64,000 bases of DNA from Synechococcus sp. WH 8020 (GCF_001040845.1 NZ_CP011941.1:2114890-2178889), one strand, 5' to 3'. Positions 1 through 10,416 are shown, counted from the first letter of the stretch. Notes: generated by a model not told the origin, from the sequence alone. Numbers and translations: made by a program.

Positions 1-19
1 AGATGTGTATAAGAGACAG
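1..19. other. Nextera Tn5 mosaic-end adapter remnant (artefact)
   Basis: These 19 bases equal the Tn5 mosaic-end sequence used in Nextera library kits. Natural sequence resumes at about base 20, where the bases match the second repeat copy 876 bp downstream (base 896 onward). The stretch is untrimmed adapter. Translating through it gives a spurious N-terminal peptide (MCIRDR) that is not part of any protein. Confidence 0.97.
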
Positions 20-20
20 A

Positions 21-896
21 AATGAAGGTGATCAAAACAGCACTGCTTTCTCTTTCACCGTCACCAGAGAAGGTGATCTCTCGAATGACAGCTCCGTTCT
101 CTGGTCTGTCATCAATGACTCAACAACTGATAATGATTTCTTAAATGGCTCTCCTCTTTCCGGAGAGATCTTTTTTACGGATGGTAGTGCATCTCAAACC
201 ATCACAGTTAATGTCGCAGGAGATACACAAGTCGAAACGAATGAAACCTTCTCTGTGGTTCTTTCTTCGGCCAACAACGCAACCATTAATACTGCTTCTG
301 CATCAGCAATCATCATTAACGATGATCAAGAAGATACTCCTGTTTCCCCAAGTGAACAGATTATCTTCTCCGATGACTTTGAATCAGCAAACTTTGAGAA
401 CAACTGGCAACAAGACTCTCAAAACGACTGGCGACGACGTCAAAATGCAAGATCGATAGACAACTTCTCCGCTGAATTTGATGGTCGGGCCAATAACGCA
501 ACGCTTCAATTGCGTGAATCACTCGACATTTCTTACTTTGACGACGTTGAGATCAGTGTGCAATGGCTTATTGAAACGTCTTTTGACAACTATGAGTTCC
601 TGGCCATTGACGTATCCATTGACAATGGATCGTGGCAAGAAATTAATAGATTATCAGGAGCAAGTGGGATTGGCGGAGACGAACAATCGGGAAATCCTTT
701 TCAAGATGGTGTCTTTAAATTAAGTGACTATCTTACTAATTTTGCCAACGCATCGACTTTAGACCTGAGATTTAGAGGCACGGCCAGCAGAGGAAACGAA
801 GATGGTTATCTTGATAATATAATCATTACAGGATTGAATCAAAATGGGGTAAAGCCTACGCCTACCCTCGCCATTGCTGCTGACTCACCAACACAA
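21..896 (+). repeat. 876-bp tandem repeat, copy 1
   Basis: The stretch is repeated in frame at 897 with an offset of exactly 876 bp and only scattered substitutions. It encodes one Calx-beta unit plus one beta-rich unit. The contig begins at the same repeat phase, so more copies probably exist upstream. Confidence 0.95.
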
Positions 897-1808
897 AATG
901 AAGGTGATCAAAACAGCACTGCTTTCTCTTTCACCATCACCAGAGAAGGTGATCTCTCGAATGACAGCTCCGTTCTCTGGTCTGTCATCAATGACTCAAC
1001 AACTGATAATGATTTCTTAAATGGCTCTCCTCTTTCCGGAGAGATCTTTTTTACGGATGGTAGTGCATCTCAAACCATCACAGTTAATGTCGCAGGAGAT
1101 ACACAAGTCGAAACGAATGAAACCTTCTCTGTGGTTCTTTCTTCGGCCAACAACGCAACCATTAATACTGCTTCTGCATCAGCAATCATCATTAACGATG
1201 ATCAAGAAGATACTCCTGTTTCCCCAAGTGAACAGATTATCTTCTCCGATGACTTTGAATCAGCAAACTTTGAGAACAACTGGCAACAAGACTCTCAAAA
1301 CGATTGGCGACGACGTCAAAATGCAAGATCGATAGACAACTTCTCCGCTGAATTTGATGGTCAGGCCAATAACGCAACGCTTCAATTGCGTGAATCACTC
1401 GACATTTCTTACTTTGACGACGTTGAGGTCAGTGTGCAATGGCTTATTGAAACGTCTTTTGACACCAATGAGTTTCTGGCCATTGACGTATCCATTGACA
1501 ATGGATCGTGGCAAGAAATTAATAGATTATCAGGAGCCAGTGGGATTGGCGGAGACGAACAATCGGGAAATCCTTTTCAAGATGGTGTCTTTAAATTAAG
1601 TGACTCTCTTACTGATTTTGCCGACGCATCCACTTTAGACCTGAGATTTAGAGGCACGGCCAGCAGAGGAAATGAAGATGGTTATCTTGATAATGTCATA
1701 ATTACAGGTTTGAATCAAAATTCTGAGTCAAGCTTTGCTTCTATCAATCAATTCAACTCTTCTTATTCTCTAACAGATTTTGGGTTACTCCCCGACCCAA
1801 TTGCTTGA
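21..1808 (+). CDS. Calx-beta repeat surface/secreted protein, 3' fragment
   Basis: The 5' end lies outside the contig, so only the last ~595 residues are visible. They hold two near-identical 292-residue units. Each unit has a Calx-beta-like domain (starting NEGDQNSTAFSF and ending AIIINDD) followed by a predicted beta-rich domain of ~160 residues (FSDDFESANFENNW ... GYLDNIIITG) that resembles MAM/concanavalin-like jelly rolls. After the second unit comes a short unique tail ending in GLLPDPIA. Calx-beta repeats are common in giant extracellular adhesins and RTX-like proteins of marine Synechococcus, which suggests a cell-surface or exported role; this is inference. No RTX nonapeptides, sorting motif or transmembrane helix is visible in the tail. 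Base composition is clearly more AT-rich than the genes downstream. The stop lies inside the possible 5' end of the radical SAM gene. Confidence 0.8.
   Translation, partial: NEGDQNSTAFSFTVTREGDLSNDSSVLWSVINDSTTDNDFLNGSPLSGEIFFTDGSASQTITVNVAGDTQVETNETFSVVLSSANNATINTASASAIIINDDQEDTPVSPSEQIIFSDDFESANFENNWQQDSQNDWRRRQNARSIDNFSAEFDGRANNATLQLRESLDISYFDDVEISVQWLIETSFDNYEFLAIDVSIDNGSWQEINRLSGASGIGGDEQSGNPFQDGVFKLSDYLTNFANASTLDLRFRGTASRGNEDGYLDNIIITGLNQNGVKPTPTLAIAADSPTQNEGDQNSTAFSFTITREGDLSNDSSVLWSVINDSTTDNDFLNGSPLSGEIFFTDGSASQTITVNVAGDTQVETNETFSVVLSSANNATINTASASAIIINDDQEDTPVSPSEQIIFSDDFESANFENNWQQDSQNDWRRRQNARSIDNFSAEFDGQANNATLQLRESLDISYFDDVEVSVQWLIETSFDTNEFLAIDVSIDNGSWQEINRLSGASGIGGDEQSGNPFQDGVFKLSDSLTDFADASTLDLRFRGTASRGNEDGYLDNVIITGLNQNSESSFASINQFNSSYSLTDFGLLPDPIA
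897..1721 (+). repeat. 876-bp tandem repeat, copy 2 (terminal, slightly short)
   Basis: This copy matches copy 1 until about base 1721, where the sequence changes to the unique C-terminal tail. Protein differences from copy 1 are few, for example R to Q in FDGRANN, NYEF to TNEF, and YLTNFANA to SLTDFADA. The close identity implies recent duplication or ongoing gene conversion. Confidence 0.93.
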
Positions 1809-3510
1809 AGCTCAGAGCTCCTCCACTCGATTTTATTTTTCAACCAAGTCCAAGACTCTGAACAAAGAAACACTACTTTTTGATCCTGCAGTTCCGGAAC
1901 CCGGCGCCCTGCGCACCGTGCTGGCATTCCCCAGCACCTACACCGTGGGCATCACCAGCCTTGGCTACCAACTCGTATGGGCCAGCTTGGCCATGCGCTC
2001 CGATCTCGATGTCAGGAGGCTGTTTACAGATCAGGGGGATCCTCAACACCGTCGCTGCGATCTCTTCGGCCTATCTCTGAGCTGGGAACTCGATGGGCCT
2101 GTTCTGTTGGATCTCCTGGAACAACAGAGAATTCCCCTCTGGAGCCATGAACGAGGTGATCAGGATCCAATCGTGTTCGGCGGTGGTCCCGTTCTGACCG
2201 CCAACCCCGAACCGCTGGCCCCATTTTTTGATGTCGTCCTTCTCGGGGATGGAGAAGAGCTGCTGCCCGCCTTCATCGATGCCCTGCTTCAAGTGCGGGA
2301 CGAACCCCGTCACAAGCGCCTTCATCATTTGGCGCAGATTCCTGGCATCTACGTGCCCGATCTCCATGCTCCGCAATTCAGTGCCGACGGTGCCCTTCTC
2401 GGGCTACAACCCAGGGAGGCAGATCTACCTGAGCGCATTGCGAAGCAAACCTGGAGGGGCAACAGCCTGAGCCACTCCACGGTGATCACCCCTGAGGCCG
2501 CGTGGCCCGACATCCACATGGTGGAGGTGGTGCGCAGCTGCCCAGAGCTGTGTCGCTTCTGCTTAGCGAGTTATCTCACCTTGCCCTTCCGAACCCCATC
2601 TCTTGATGACGGCCTGATTCCTGCAGTCGAGAAAGGACTGAAGGCAACCCGTCGTCTCGGCTTGCTCGGTGCCTCCGTGACCCAACATCCTCAATTCAAC
2701 GACTTACTGCAGTGGCTGGATCAAGACCGCTTTGATGACTTACGCGTCAGTGTCAGCTCCGTGCGAGCTGCCACCGTGACTCCTCAACTCGCTGGAACTC
2801 TGAGTCGCCGCGGTAGCAAGTCGGTGACGATCGCCATCGAGAGTGGAAGTGATCGGATGAGACGCGTCGTGAACAAGAAACTCAGCCGCGAAGAAATCAG
2901 CGTCGCCGCCCGGTACGCAAAAGAAGGTGGACTCAAAAGCCTCAAGCTGTACGGAATGGTGGGACTACCTACGGAGCAGGACGACGACATCGAGGCAACC
3001 GCTGATCTACTACTAGATCTCAAGAAACGCACCCCAGGGCTGCGCTTCACCTTGGGCGTGAGCACCTTCGTTCCAAAAGCCCACACCCCATTTCAGTGGC
3101 AAGGGGTCAGGCCAGAAGCTGACAAACGCCTCAAACGACTGGCCAAACGACTGAAACCGAAGGGTGTGGAACTCCGACCTGAGAGCTATGGCTGGAGCGT
3201 GATCCAGGCCCTGCTCTCACGCAGTGACCGTCGACTTGCGCCCGTCATCGCAGCTGTTCGAGGCTCCCAGGAGACTCTTGGCGGTTGGAAAAAGGCCTAT
3301 CGCGCCGCACGCGCAGACGAATTACCACCCGCCAGCTCCGCCGGAGTGCTGTTACCCCGGCCCCCCGCCTGGGAAGAGGTCGTCCATCACACATGGGGCG
3401 ATCACCACATTCTTCCCTGGTGTCATCTTGATGGCCCCTTGCCCAGCAACACGCTTCTCAAGCATCAACGCCAAGCGCTGAGTCCAGAGAACGCTCCCGA
3501 ACAGGCCTGA
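1780..3510 (+). CDS. B12-binding-domain radical SAM protein
   Basis: The protein has up to 576 residues. The N-terminal part (FPSTYTVGITSLGYQ ... DLFGLSLSWEL ... VFGGGPVLTANPEP) resembles the cobalamin-binding-like domain of the TIGR03960-type family. The radical SAM core carries the CxxxCxxC cluster motif CPELCRFC (Cys254, 258, 261 counted from base 1780) for a [4Fe-4S] cluster that cleaves S-adenosylmethionine. The substrate is unknown; family members act in RNA or cofactor modification, but nothing here decides which. The start is uncertain: there is no ATG. Options are TTG 1780 or 1801 (both overlap the upstream gene), CTG 1858 and GTG 1918. The last would remove part of the conserved N-terminus. 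The 3' end overlaps the convergent membrane-protein gene by 53 bp. Confidence 0.85.
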   Translation: MGYSPTQLLEAQSSSTRFYFSTKSKTLNKETLLFDPAVPEPGALRTVLAFPSTYTVGITSLGYQLVWASLAMRSDLDVRRLFTDQGDPQHRRCDLFGLSLSWELDGPVLLDLLEQQRIPLWSHERGDQDPIVFGGGPVLTANPEPLAPFFDVVLLGDGEELLPAFIDALLQVRDEPRHKRLHHLAQIPGIYVPDLHAPQFSADGALLGLQPREADLPERIAKQTWRGNSLSHSTVITPEAAWPDIHMVEVVRSCPELCRFCLASYLTLPFRTPSLDDGLIPAVEKGLKATRRLGLLGASVTQHPQFNDLLQWLDQDRFDDLRVSVSSVRAATVTPQLAGTLSRRGSKSVTIAIESGSDRMRRVVNKKLSREEISVAARYAKEGGLKSLKLYGMVGLPTEQDDDIEATADLLLDLKKRTPGLRFTLGVSTFVPKAHTPFQWQGVRPEADKRLKRLAKRLKPKGVELRPESYGWSVIQALLSRSDRRLAPVIAAVRGSQETLGGWKKAYRAARADELPPASSAGVLLPRPPAWEEVVHHTWGDHHILPWCHLDGPLPSNTLLKHQRQALSPENAPEQA

Positions 3511-4762
3511 TCAAACAGCGCAATCCCGCTAACAAAATCCAGCCAGCAATATTCACGCGGCTATCAAAAAACGGCAAATCGGTGCAGTGCAGAACCATCA
3601 AGGTCAGCACTGCTGCCCACCAGGCGCGATCAAACAATCGTGATAGCCCGCGACGGAGCGCCACGATCAACAAGGCCAGCACCAGCGCCGAAATCAGCAG
3701 CGCCACTGGCAATCCATGGGCAATGGCCAGTTCAAGGGGAAGGTTGTGAGCATGGCCATGCCATTGTCCTGTTCTCAGCGGATAAATCACCGAAAAAGCC
3801 GCTGCCCCCCATCCCAGCCAGGGCCTCTCAGCGATCAACTGAACCGCCACACCCCACTGACTCAGGCGTGTGGACGCAAGAACGCGCTCACCAGCGTGCT
3901 GACTATCACTGAGCCGGCCCCAGATCCCCTCTGGCAAAAGTGACCGTGCGGGGTCCTGAAGCAACAAAGGCACCCCAGGGACAACAGACACAAACAACAA
4001 GCCAAGACCAACAACCAACAACGGAACGAGCCAAGGCCAGCTAGGAGGACCCAACACAATCGGCAGCGCCAGCACCAATGCGCCCCAGCCATTCCGTGAT
4101 TCCGTGAGCACAAGGGCCGTCACAAAAGCAACCACCAAGGCCAGAACAACACCCCTCCGCAGCTTGCTCAAACCAGGTTGAATCAGAGTGGCCAACGCGA
4201 ACGGCCAAACCAGTGCCAACCAGGCGGCGGCGATATTGGCGTAATCAAACAGTCCTGACAGACGACCCTCTGGTTCGCCACCAGGGGTCATGAACCAAAT
4301 AATCAATCCACCCAAAACTTGCCAGGGACCTTGCCAGCCCCACCACAGTTGTCCCAAACCCGTCAACACCACTGGGAAGCTGCCCGCCACCAACCAAAGC
4401 GCTGAGCGACGGCGTGCATCAGCCGAGCTGACGTAGGGCTGAAAGCCCCAAAACGCCCAAAAGAAAGGCAACCAGTTCCCCATGCCCACCCAGGCGAGAG
4501 ATCCGGAATAGGAGCTAAAGCATCCAATCACCATCAACAACGACGCCAAAAACAAGGGCGCGTTCCAGGGATCACTCCAAAACGGACGCCCACTCCTCCA
4601 ACTGCCCATCAGCAGAGAGGGAAACAACAACAAGCTGGCCAGCAGAGCCGAAGAGGGCAGTAAGAACAGGCCAATCTGGAAACATCGCCAACCCCAGAGC
4701 GACGCTTCGAGCGGGCGGGACGCGTCGATTTGCTGGATCACGCGTTTTGAGAGCAACGTCAT
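3458..4762 (-). CDS. O-antigen ligase / IctB-like polytopic membrane protein
   Basis: The protein has 434 residues with about ten hydrophobic segments. It shows hallmarks of the O-antigen ligase/polymerase (Wzy_C, PF04932) superfamily: the motif TESRNGW in the middle helices and the periplasmic HAHNLPLELAIAHGL, where a His-Asn pair precedes a Glu and Gly. Family members join or polymerise lipid-linked glycans at the outer face of the inner membrane. Cyanobacterial homologues are sometimes labelled IctB or putative bicarbonate transporter, a name I would not rely on. The start is ATG 4762; an upstream in-frame TTG (4780) adds six residues and is less likely. It lies 24 bp downstream of purU on the same strand and overlaps the radical SAM gene tail to tail. 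Confidence 0.75.
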   Translation of the reverse strand: MTLLSKRVIQQIDASRPLEASLWGWRCFQIGLFLLPSSALLASLLLFPSLLMGSWRSGRPFWSDPWNAPLFLASLLMVIGCFSSYSGSLAWVGMGNWLPFFWAFWGFQPYVSSADARRRSALWLVAGSFPVVLTGLGQLWWGWQGPWQVLGGLIIWFMTPGGEPEGRLSGLFDYANIAAAWLALVWPFALATLIQPGLSKLRRGVVLALVVAFVTALVLTESRNGWGALVLALPIVLGPPSWPWLVPLLVVGLGLLFVSVVPGVPLLLQDPARSLLPEGIWGRLSDSQHAGERVLASTRLSQWGVAVQLIAERPWLGWGAAAFSVIYPLRTGQWHGHAHNLPLELAIAHGLPVALLISALVLALLIVALRRGLSRLFDRAWWAAVLTLMVLHCTDLPFFDSRVNIAGWILLAGLRCLIRPVRERSLDSALGVDA

Positions 4763-4786
4763 ATGAACGCCCTCATGCAAGTGCCC

Positions 4787-5641
4787 TCATGCGAACACCG
4801 CAGTACGGCCGCGATACACCATGACCTGTCGGCACAAATGCAACCGCAGAGCCCGGGCCAGCGCTAACCGCTCCGTGTCTCGACCCTTGCGAATCAAATC
4901 CTCAACTTCATCACGGTGACTCACAGGAAGGGTGGCCTGCTCAATGATCGGCCCATCATCCAATTGTTCGGTGACGTAATGCGCCGTAGCACCAATCAAC
5001 TTCACCCCCCGATCCCAGGCGCGGTGATAAGGCTGAGCACCTTTAAACGCTGGTAAGAACGAATGATGAATATTGATCACCTGGGGGAAGCGCTCTAAAA
5101 ATTCGCCACTCAGCACCTGCATGTATTTCGCCAACACAGCGAGCTCAATGCTCTGCTCTTGAAGGAGATCAAGAATGGTGGCTTCAGCATCCCGCTTGGT
5201 TGCTGAAGTAACCGGTACATGAACAAATCGTCCTCCAAAATCACCACAGAGTGGTTCCAAATCGGGATGATTGGAGATCACCAAAGCAACCTCCATCGGC
5301 AATTCACCACTGCGTGATCGCCAGAGCAAATCCAGCAAACAGTGGCTCTGCTTACTCACAAAGATCGCAACACGGGGCAACTCATCGGAGAAGTGAAGCT
5401 GTGCCTCACCACCGAGCCGCTCTGCAAGGGCACGAACCGCTGGCTCAATCGCATGCCGAGGCAATCCAAAGCCATCAAGCTCCCACTCAATCCGACTTAA
5501 AAACAACCCTGCACCCGAGTCGGTGTGGTGATCAGCGTGACGAATATTGCCGCCATTGGCCGCCACCCATCCAGCCAACTCGCTCACGAGTCCTGACCGA
5601 TCAGGACAGATCAGTTGAAGGACGACCGTTAACCCGTTCAC
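4787..5641 (-). CDS. purU: Formyltetrahydrofolate deformylase
   Basis: The protein has 284 residues, the usual family length. Residues ~5-85 form an ACT regulatory domain (LTVVLQLICPDRSGLVSEL). Residues ~90-280 form the formyltransferase fold with INIHHSFLPAF (catalytic Asn and His) and LDDGPII (catalytic Asp). It hydrolyses 10-formyl-THF to formate and THF in the cytoplasm, balancing one-carbon pools and supplying formate to PurT, which is encoded at 17463. The start is GTG 5641. The gene is divergent from psbQ, sharing a ~100-bp promoter region, and is followed by the O-antigen-ligase-like gene, probably on the same transcript. Confidence 0.95.
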   Translation of the reverse strand: MNGLTVVLQLICPDRSGLVSELAGWVAANGGNIRHADHHTDSGAGLFLSRIEWELDGFGLPRHAIEPAVRALAERLGGEAQLHFSDELPRVAIFVSKQSHCLLDLLWRSRSGELPMEVALVISNHPDLEPLCGDFGGRFVHVPVTSATKRDAEATILDLLQEQSIELAVLAKYMQVLSGEFLERFPQVINIHHSFLPAFKGAQPYHRAWDRGVKLIGATAHYVTEQLDDGPIIEQATLPVSHRDEVEDLIRKGRDTERLALARALRLHLCRQVMVYRGRTAVFA

Positions 5642-5708
5642 GCGCAGCAGAAATTCACAAGTTCATTCTCTCTTGGCAGTCCGTGCTCTGGGATCGAGAT
5701 CACACAGG

Positions 5709-5714
5709 TAAAAT
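5709..5714 (+). promoter_or_regulatory. Candidate -10 element for psbQ
   Basis: TAAAAT lies 27 bp before the psbQ ATG in the short region between the divergent purU and psbQ genes. No good -35 hexamer sits at the expected spacing, so this is a position guess from one motif. Confidence 0.3.
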
Positions 5715-5741
5715 CTCGGCCTAACCTACCGACCTTTCCCC

Positions 5742-6200
5742 ATGCTGAGCGCCCTACGTCGCCTCGCTGCGTTTTGCCTCTGCGTGTGCCTCTGCTTCAG
5801 CCTTGCGGCTTGCAGCGGTGATGGCAATGCCAAGCCCGCAACGATTAGCCCAGAAGACATGGCTGTGATCCGCAGGCAGGCTGAGGGATTCACGCAAGCT
5901 CAGGAACGCCTCCCAGACCTGGCCGCCCTCGTCAATCAGCGCGATTGGACCTTCACCCGCAACCTGATTCACGGACCCATGCAAGAGGTTGGTCGCGAGA
6001 TGTTGTACATCAATCAACGTCTCCTTCCCAGCGACCGAGCCGAAGCCAACAAACTGGCGACAAAGCTCAAAGAAGCTCTCGCTGATGTGGATGAGGCCGC
6101 CCGTCTCCAAGACGGAACACGCTTGCAACGGTCCTACACATCCGTTGCAACCGGTTTTGCTAATTACGTTCGCGTCATTCCCGCCGAAGCTTTGAGCTGA
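5742..6200 (+). CDS. psbQ: Photosystem II lipoprotein PsbQ (CyanoQ)
   Basis: The protein has 152 residues. It begins with a hydrophobic signal and a lipobox LAAC with Cys24 as the predicted lipidation site, so the mature protein is anchored to the lumenal face of the thylakoid. The rest is the Gln/Leu-rich four-helix-bundle pattern of cyanobacterial PsbQ (DWTFTRNLIHGPMQEV, YINQRLLP, ending YVRVIPAEAL). PsbQ binds the lumenal side of photosystem II near the oxygen-evolving complex and stabilises it under low Ca or Cl. It is a strong marker that the organism is a cyanobacterium. The next gene starts within about 15 bp. Confidence 0.92.
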   Translation: MLSALRRLAAFCLCVCLCFSLAACSGDGNAKPATISPEDMAVIRRQAEGFTQAQERLPDLAALVNQRDWTFTRNLIHGPMQEVGREMLYINQRLLPSDRAEANKLATKLKEALADVDEAARLQDGTRLQRSYTSVATGFANYVRVIPAEALS

Positions 6201-6214
6201 TCACTTCGATTGCC

Positions 6215-7321
6215 GTGATTGGTGCTGGTGCCGTCGGCGCCGGCACGGCCTGGCATCTAGCCCGTCAAGGACACAACGTCACGTTGATCGATCCGTCCTT
6301 AGGCGCGGCGATTCAGCGCAGCAACAACCTTGGCCAACCCCTCAATGGCACGACTGCATCGCTTGGTGTCTTGATGGGGAATGTGTTTCGTCGATCCAGT
6401 GGACGTGCATGGCGTTTGCGTCAACGCAGCATGGAACTCTGGCCTCAATGGGTGGAGGGGCTGAACCATCCCGATACCCCCCTACAGCTCGATTCTCCAC
6501 TGATCCAAATGGCTTCTAGCCCTGCGGAACAAGAACGCATGCAGAGCCTGGCCAATCATCGGCGCGAGCTTGGACTCGAAAGCTTCAGCGCAGCGAGCAC
6601 AAAGTCTCATCACATGTTCAATCCAATTCCTTGGCCCAATCCTGGGCATGGAGGATTGCGTTCCCAAAATGACGGCCGTATTGATCCCCTGGCCCTGCAA
6701 CGGGCGCTACGCCGAAGCCTCAAGGCGAAAAAGGTGGATCTCTTACCGGCTCGCGTGACGACACTCCGTCGAGCGCAGCATGGCGACGCAGACCGCTGGC
6801 GCCTGGAACTGGATACGGGACACAACACCCACTGCGACTTTGTTGTGATCTGCACAGCTTTGGCCAGTGCACTGTTGCTGCAACCTCTAGGGCACGAGTT
6901 GCCAATGGAAGCAGTCCTAGGCCAGGTGCTGGATCTTCAAGTGTCGGCCCCTGCCAAGGCCTGGGATCACTGGCCAGCAGTGCTGGTCTGCAACGGAGTC
7001 AATTTGATTCGTCATGGAAGCGACAGGCTTTGGCTTGGAGCAACCCTGGAACCAGGAAAGGAGCCTTCCGCTGAGAAGTCTTCGATCATGAGGCGATTGG
7101 ATGGCCTGGCACCGAACTGGCTGCAACAGGCCAAGGTCATTGATCAATGGCATGGCCTCAGGGCCAGACCCTCTGGGCGGCCAGCTCCCTTGCTTGAGGT
7201 TTTGGAGCCAGGCTTAATCCTGGCTAGTGGTCATTATCGAAACGGGGTTCTTCTGACACCTGCTACGGCAGACTGGGTTGGTCAGCAAATTATGACGACT
7301 ACAACGATTCCAGACTCCTGA
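6215..7321 (+). CDS. FAD-dependent amino-acid/glycine oxidase-like oxidoreductase
   Basis: The protein has 368 residues as given. The N-terminus is an FAD-binding Rossmann strand, AVIGAGAVGAGTAWHLA, with the GxGxxG pattern. The body and the C-terminal ASGHYRNGVLLTPATAD match the DadA/ThiO/GlyOx-like (DAO, PF01266) superfamily, whose members oxidise amines or amino acids to imines. The substrate cannot be told from sequence. The start is a problem: GTG 6215 cuts off the first residues of the Rossmann strand (SIAVIGAG). Upstream in frame there are only ATT 6209, ATC 6200 and CTG 6197, the last overlapping the psbQ stop. The true start may be non-canonical and the gene coupled to psbQ. Confidence 0.8.
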   Translation: MIGAGAVGAGTAWHLARQGHNVTLIDPSLGAAIQRSNNLGQPLNGTTASLGVLMGNVFRRSSGRAWRLRQRSMELWPQWVEGLNHPDTPLQLDSPLIQMASSPAEQERMQSLANHRRELGLESFSAASTKSHHMFNPIPWPNPGHGGLRSQNDGRIDPLALQRALRRSLKAKKVDLLPARVTTLRRAQHGDADRWRLELDTGHNTHCDFVVICTALASALLLQPLGHELPMEAVLGQVLDLQVSAPAKAWDHWPAVLVCNGVNLIRHGSDRLWLGATLEPGKEPSAEKSSIMRRLDGLAPNWLQQAKVIDQWHGLRARPSGRPAPLLEVLEPGLILASGHYRNGVLLTPATADWVGQQIMTTTTIPDS

Positions 7322-7375
7322 CCTTGTCTCAACTCGATCTTTATTGGTCTTTGCCACCTCAGATGTAGAGATGAC

Positions 7376-8407
7376 ATGCAAGTAAATCGCCCACTCGACC
7401 TCATAGGTCGCCGTTTCTTGAACCGCTCCGGCACTGCACTGATCGGCATTGCAGCCGCTTGCAGTCTTACTGCCTGCTCGTCGAGCGATCAGGGAACTGG
7501 CAAACAACAAGGCCGTCTCTCCGCTGCAGGGGCATCGTTTCCGGCGGCGATTTACCAGCGCTGGTTCCAGGATCTGGCACCTCAAGGAATCCAGGTCAAC
7601 TATCAATCCGTTGGATCCGGAGCAGGAGTCCGTCAATTCACGGCAGGCACGATTGATTTCGGGGCTTCTGACAAGCCCATGCAAGCCGAAGCTATTACCA
7701 AAGTGAGTCGCGGCGTCGTCCAAGTACCGATGACAGCGGGTGCCATTGCTGTGGCGTATCACAATCCCGGCTGTGAATTGAAGCTCACCCGTGAACAACT
7801 GGCTGGAATCTTTTTAGGCACCATCAGCAACTACAGCGCATTGGGCTGCCCAGACAAAGCCATCAAGGTGGTCTATCGCTCTGATGGCTCTGGCACGACG
7901 TACAACTTCACCAAGCACCTCTCTGCCATTAGTCCGGAATGGAAAAACAGTGTTGGCGCGAGCAAATCCGTGCAATGGCCTACGGGTGTGGGAGCCAGAG
8001 GCAATGAAGGTGTCGCTGCCCAACTCACCCAGATCGATGGCGGCGTGGGCTACGTCGAGCTCGCCTACGTCAAAGGCGATCTACAGGCGGCAGCCATTCA
8101 AAACGGATCCGGAAAAAAGGTGACGCCAACCAATGCCACAGCAAGTAGAGCCCTGGGTTCGATCGATCTAGGACCCGATCTGATTGGTAGCAATGCCAAC
8201 CCAATGCACGGTTATCCCATCGTGACCTTCTCGTGGGTGCTTGCTTACGCCACCGGGAACGGAAGCAACACAGCTGTACTCAAATCAACATTCGATTACA
8301 TGTTGTCTGAGGAATCACAGGCGAAAGCACCTGAGCTGGGCTACATCTCCCTTCCCCCAGAGGTGATCGTTCAAGCCAAGGCAGCAGCTAACACGATCAA
8401 GGAATAA
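7376..8407 (+). CDS. pstS: Phosphate ABC transporter substrate-binding lipoprotein PstS
   Basis: The protein has 343 residues. It has a signal sequence with lipobox LTAC (Cys34), then the PstS fold: LSAAGASFPAAIYQRWF, the SVGSGAGVRQF phosphate loop, DFGASDKPM and RSDGSGTTYNFTKHL, all typical phosphate-contact segments. It captures orthophosphate in the periplasm for a PstCAB permease, which is not encoded nearby. In marine picocyanobacteria pstS is induced by P limitation via PhoB, but I found no convincing tandem Pho box in the 54 bp upstream. A second in-frame-independent ATG sits at 7371; ATG 7376 fits the signal peptide. The gene is closed by a strong terminator at 8433. Confidence 0.95.
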   Translation: MQVNRPLDLIGRRFLNRSGTALIGIAAACSLTACSSSDQGTGKQQGRLSAAGASFPAAIYQRWFQDLAPQGIQVNYQSVGSGAGVRQFTAGTIDFGASDKPMQAEAITKVSRGVVQVPMTAGAIAVAYHNPGCELKLTREQLAGIFLGTISNYSALGCPDKAIKVVYRSDGSGTTYNFTKHLSAISPEWKNSVGASKSVQWPTGVGARGNEGVAAQLTQIDGGVGYVELAYVKGDLQAAAIQNGSGKKVTPTNATASRALGSIDLGPDLIGSNANPMHGYPIVTFSWVLAYATGNGSNTAVLKSTFDYMLSEESQAKAPELGYISLPPEVIVQAKAAANTIKE

Positions 8408-8432
8408 CAGAAATCAACTGGATAAAGACACA

Positions 8433-8457
8433 AAAAGGGGGACTAAAGCCCCCTTTT
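8433..8457. terminator. Bidirectional rho-independent terminator, pstS / dnaK
   Basis: A perfect 9-bp stem AAAAGGGGG / CCCCCTTTT encloses the 7-nt loop ACTAAAG. The stem reads as a G/C hairpin with a T-run on either strand, and it lies between the convergent pstS and dnaK stops. Confidence 0.92.
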
Positions 8458-8490
8458 ATATTCTTATTGGATCAAAAACTAAGACCTGAG

Positions 8491-10404
<1,914 letters not shown>

Positions 10405-10410
10405 CAGTGC

Positions 10411-10416
10411 CCTCCT
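10411..10416 (-). promoter_or_regulatory. Strong ribosome binding site of dnaK
   Basis: AGGAGG on the minus strand is placed 6 bases before the dnaK ATG. Most genes in this window lack such a clear Shine-Dalgarno sequence, so this one stands out and fits a highly translated chaperone. Confidence 0.8.

Noticed and set aside
145-1599. Repeated +-strand ORFs in another frame within the Calx-beta repeats
   Set aside because: They recur with the 876-bp repeat simply because the DNA repeats; their composition is not protein-like.
7322-7375. Search for a Pho box before pstS
   Set aside because: No tandem CTTAACCT-like 8-mers with correct spacing in the 54 bp; regulation left unassigned.
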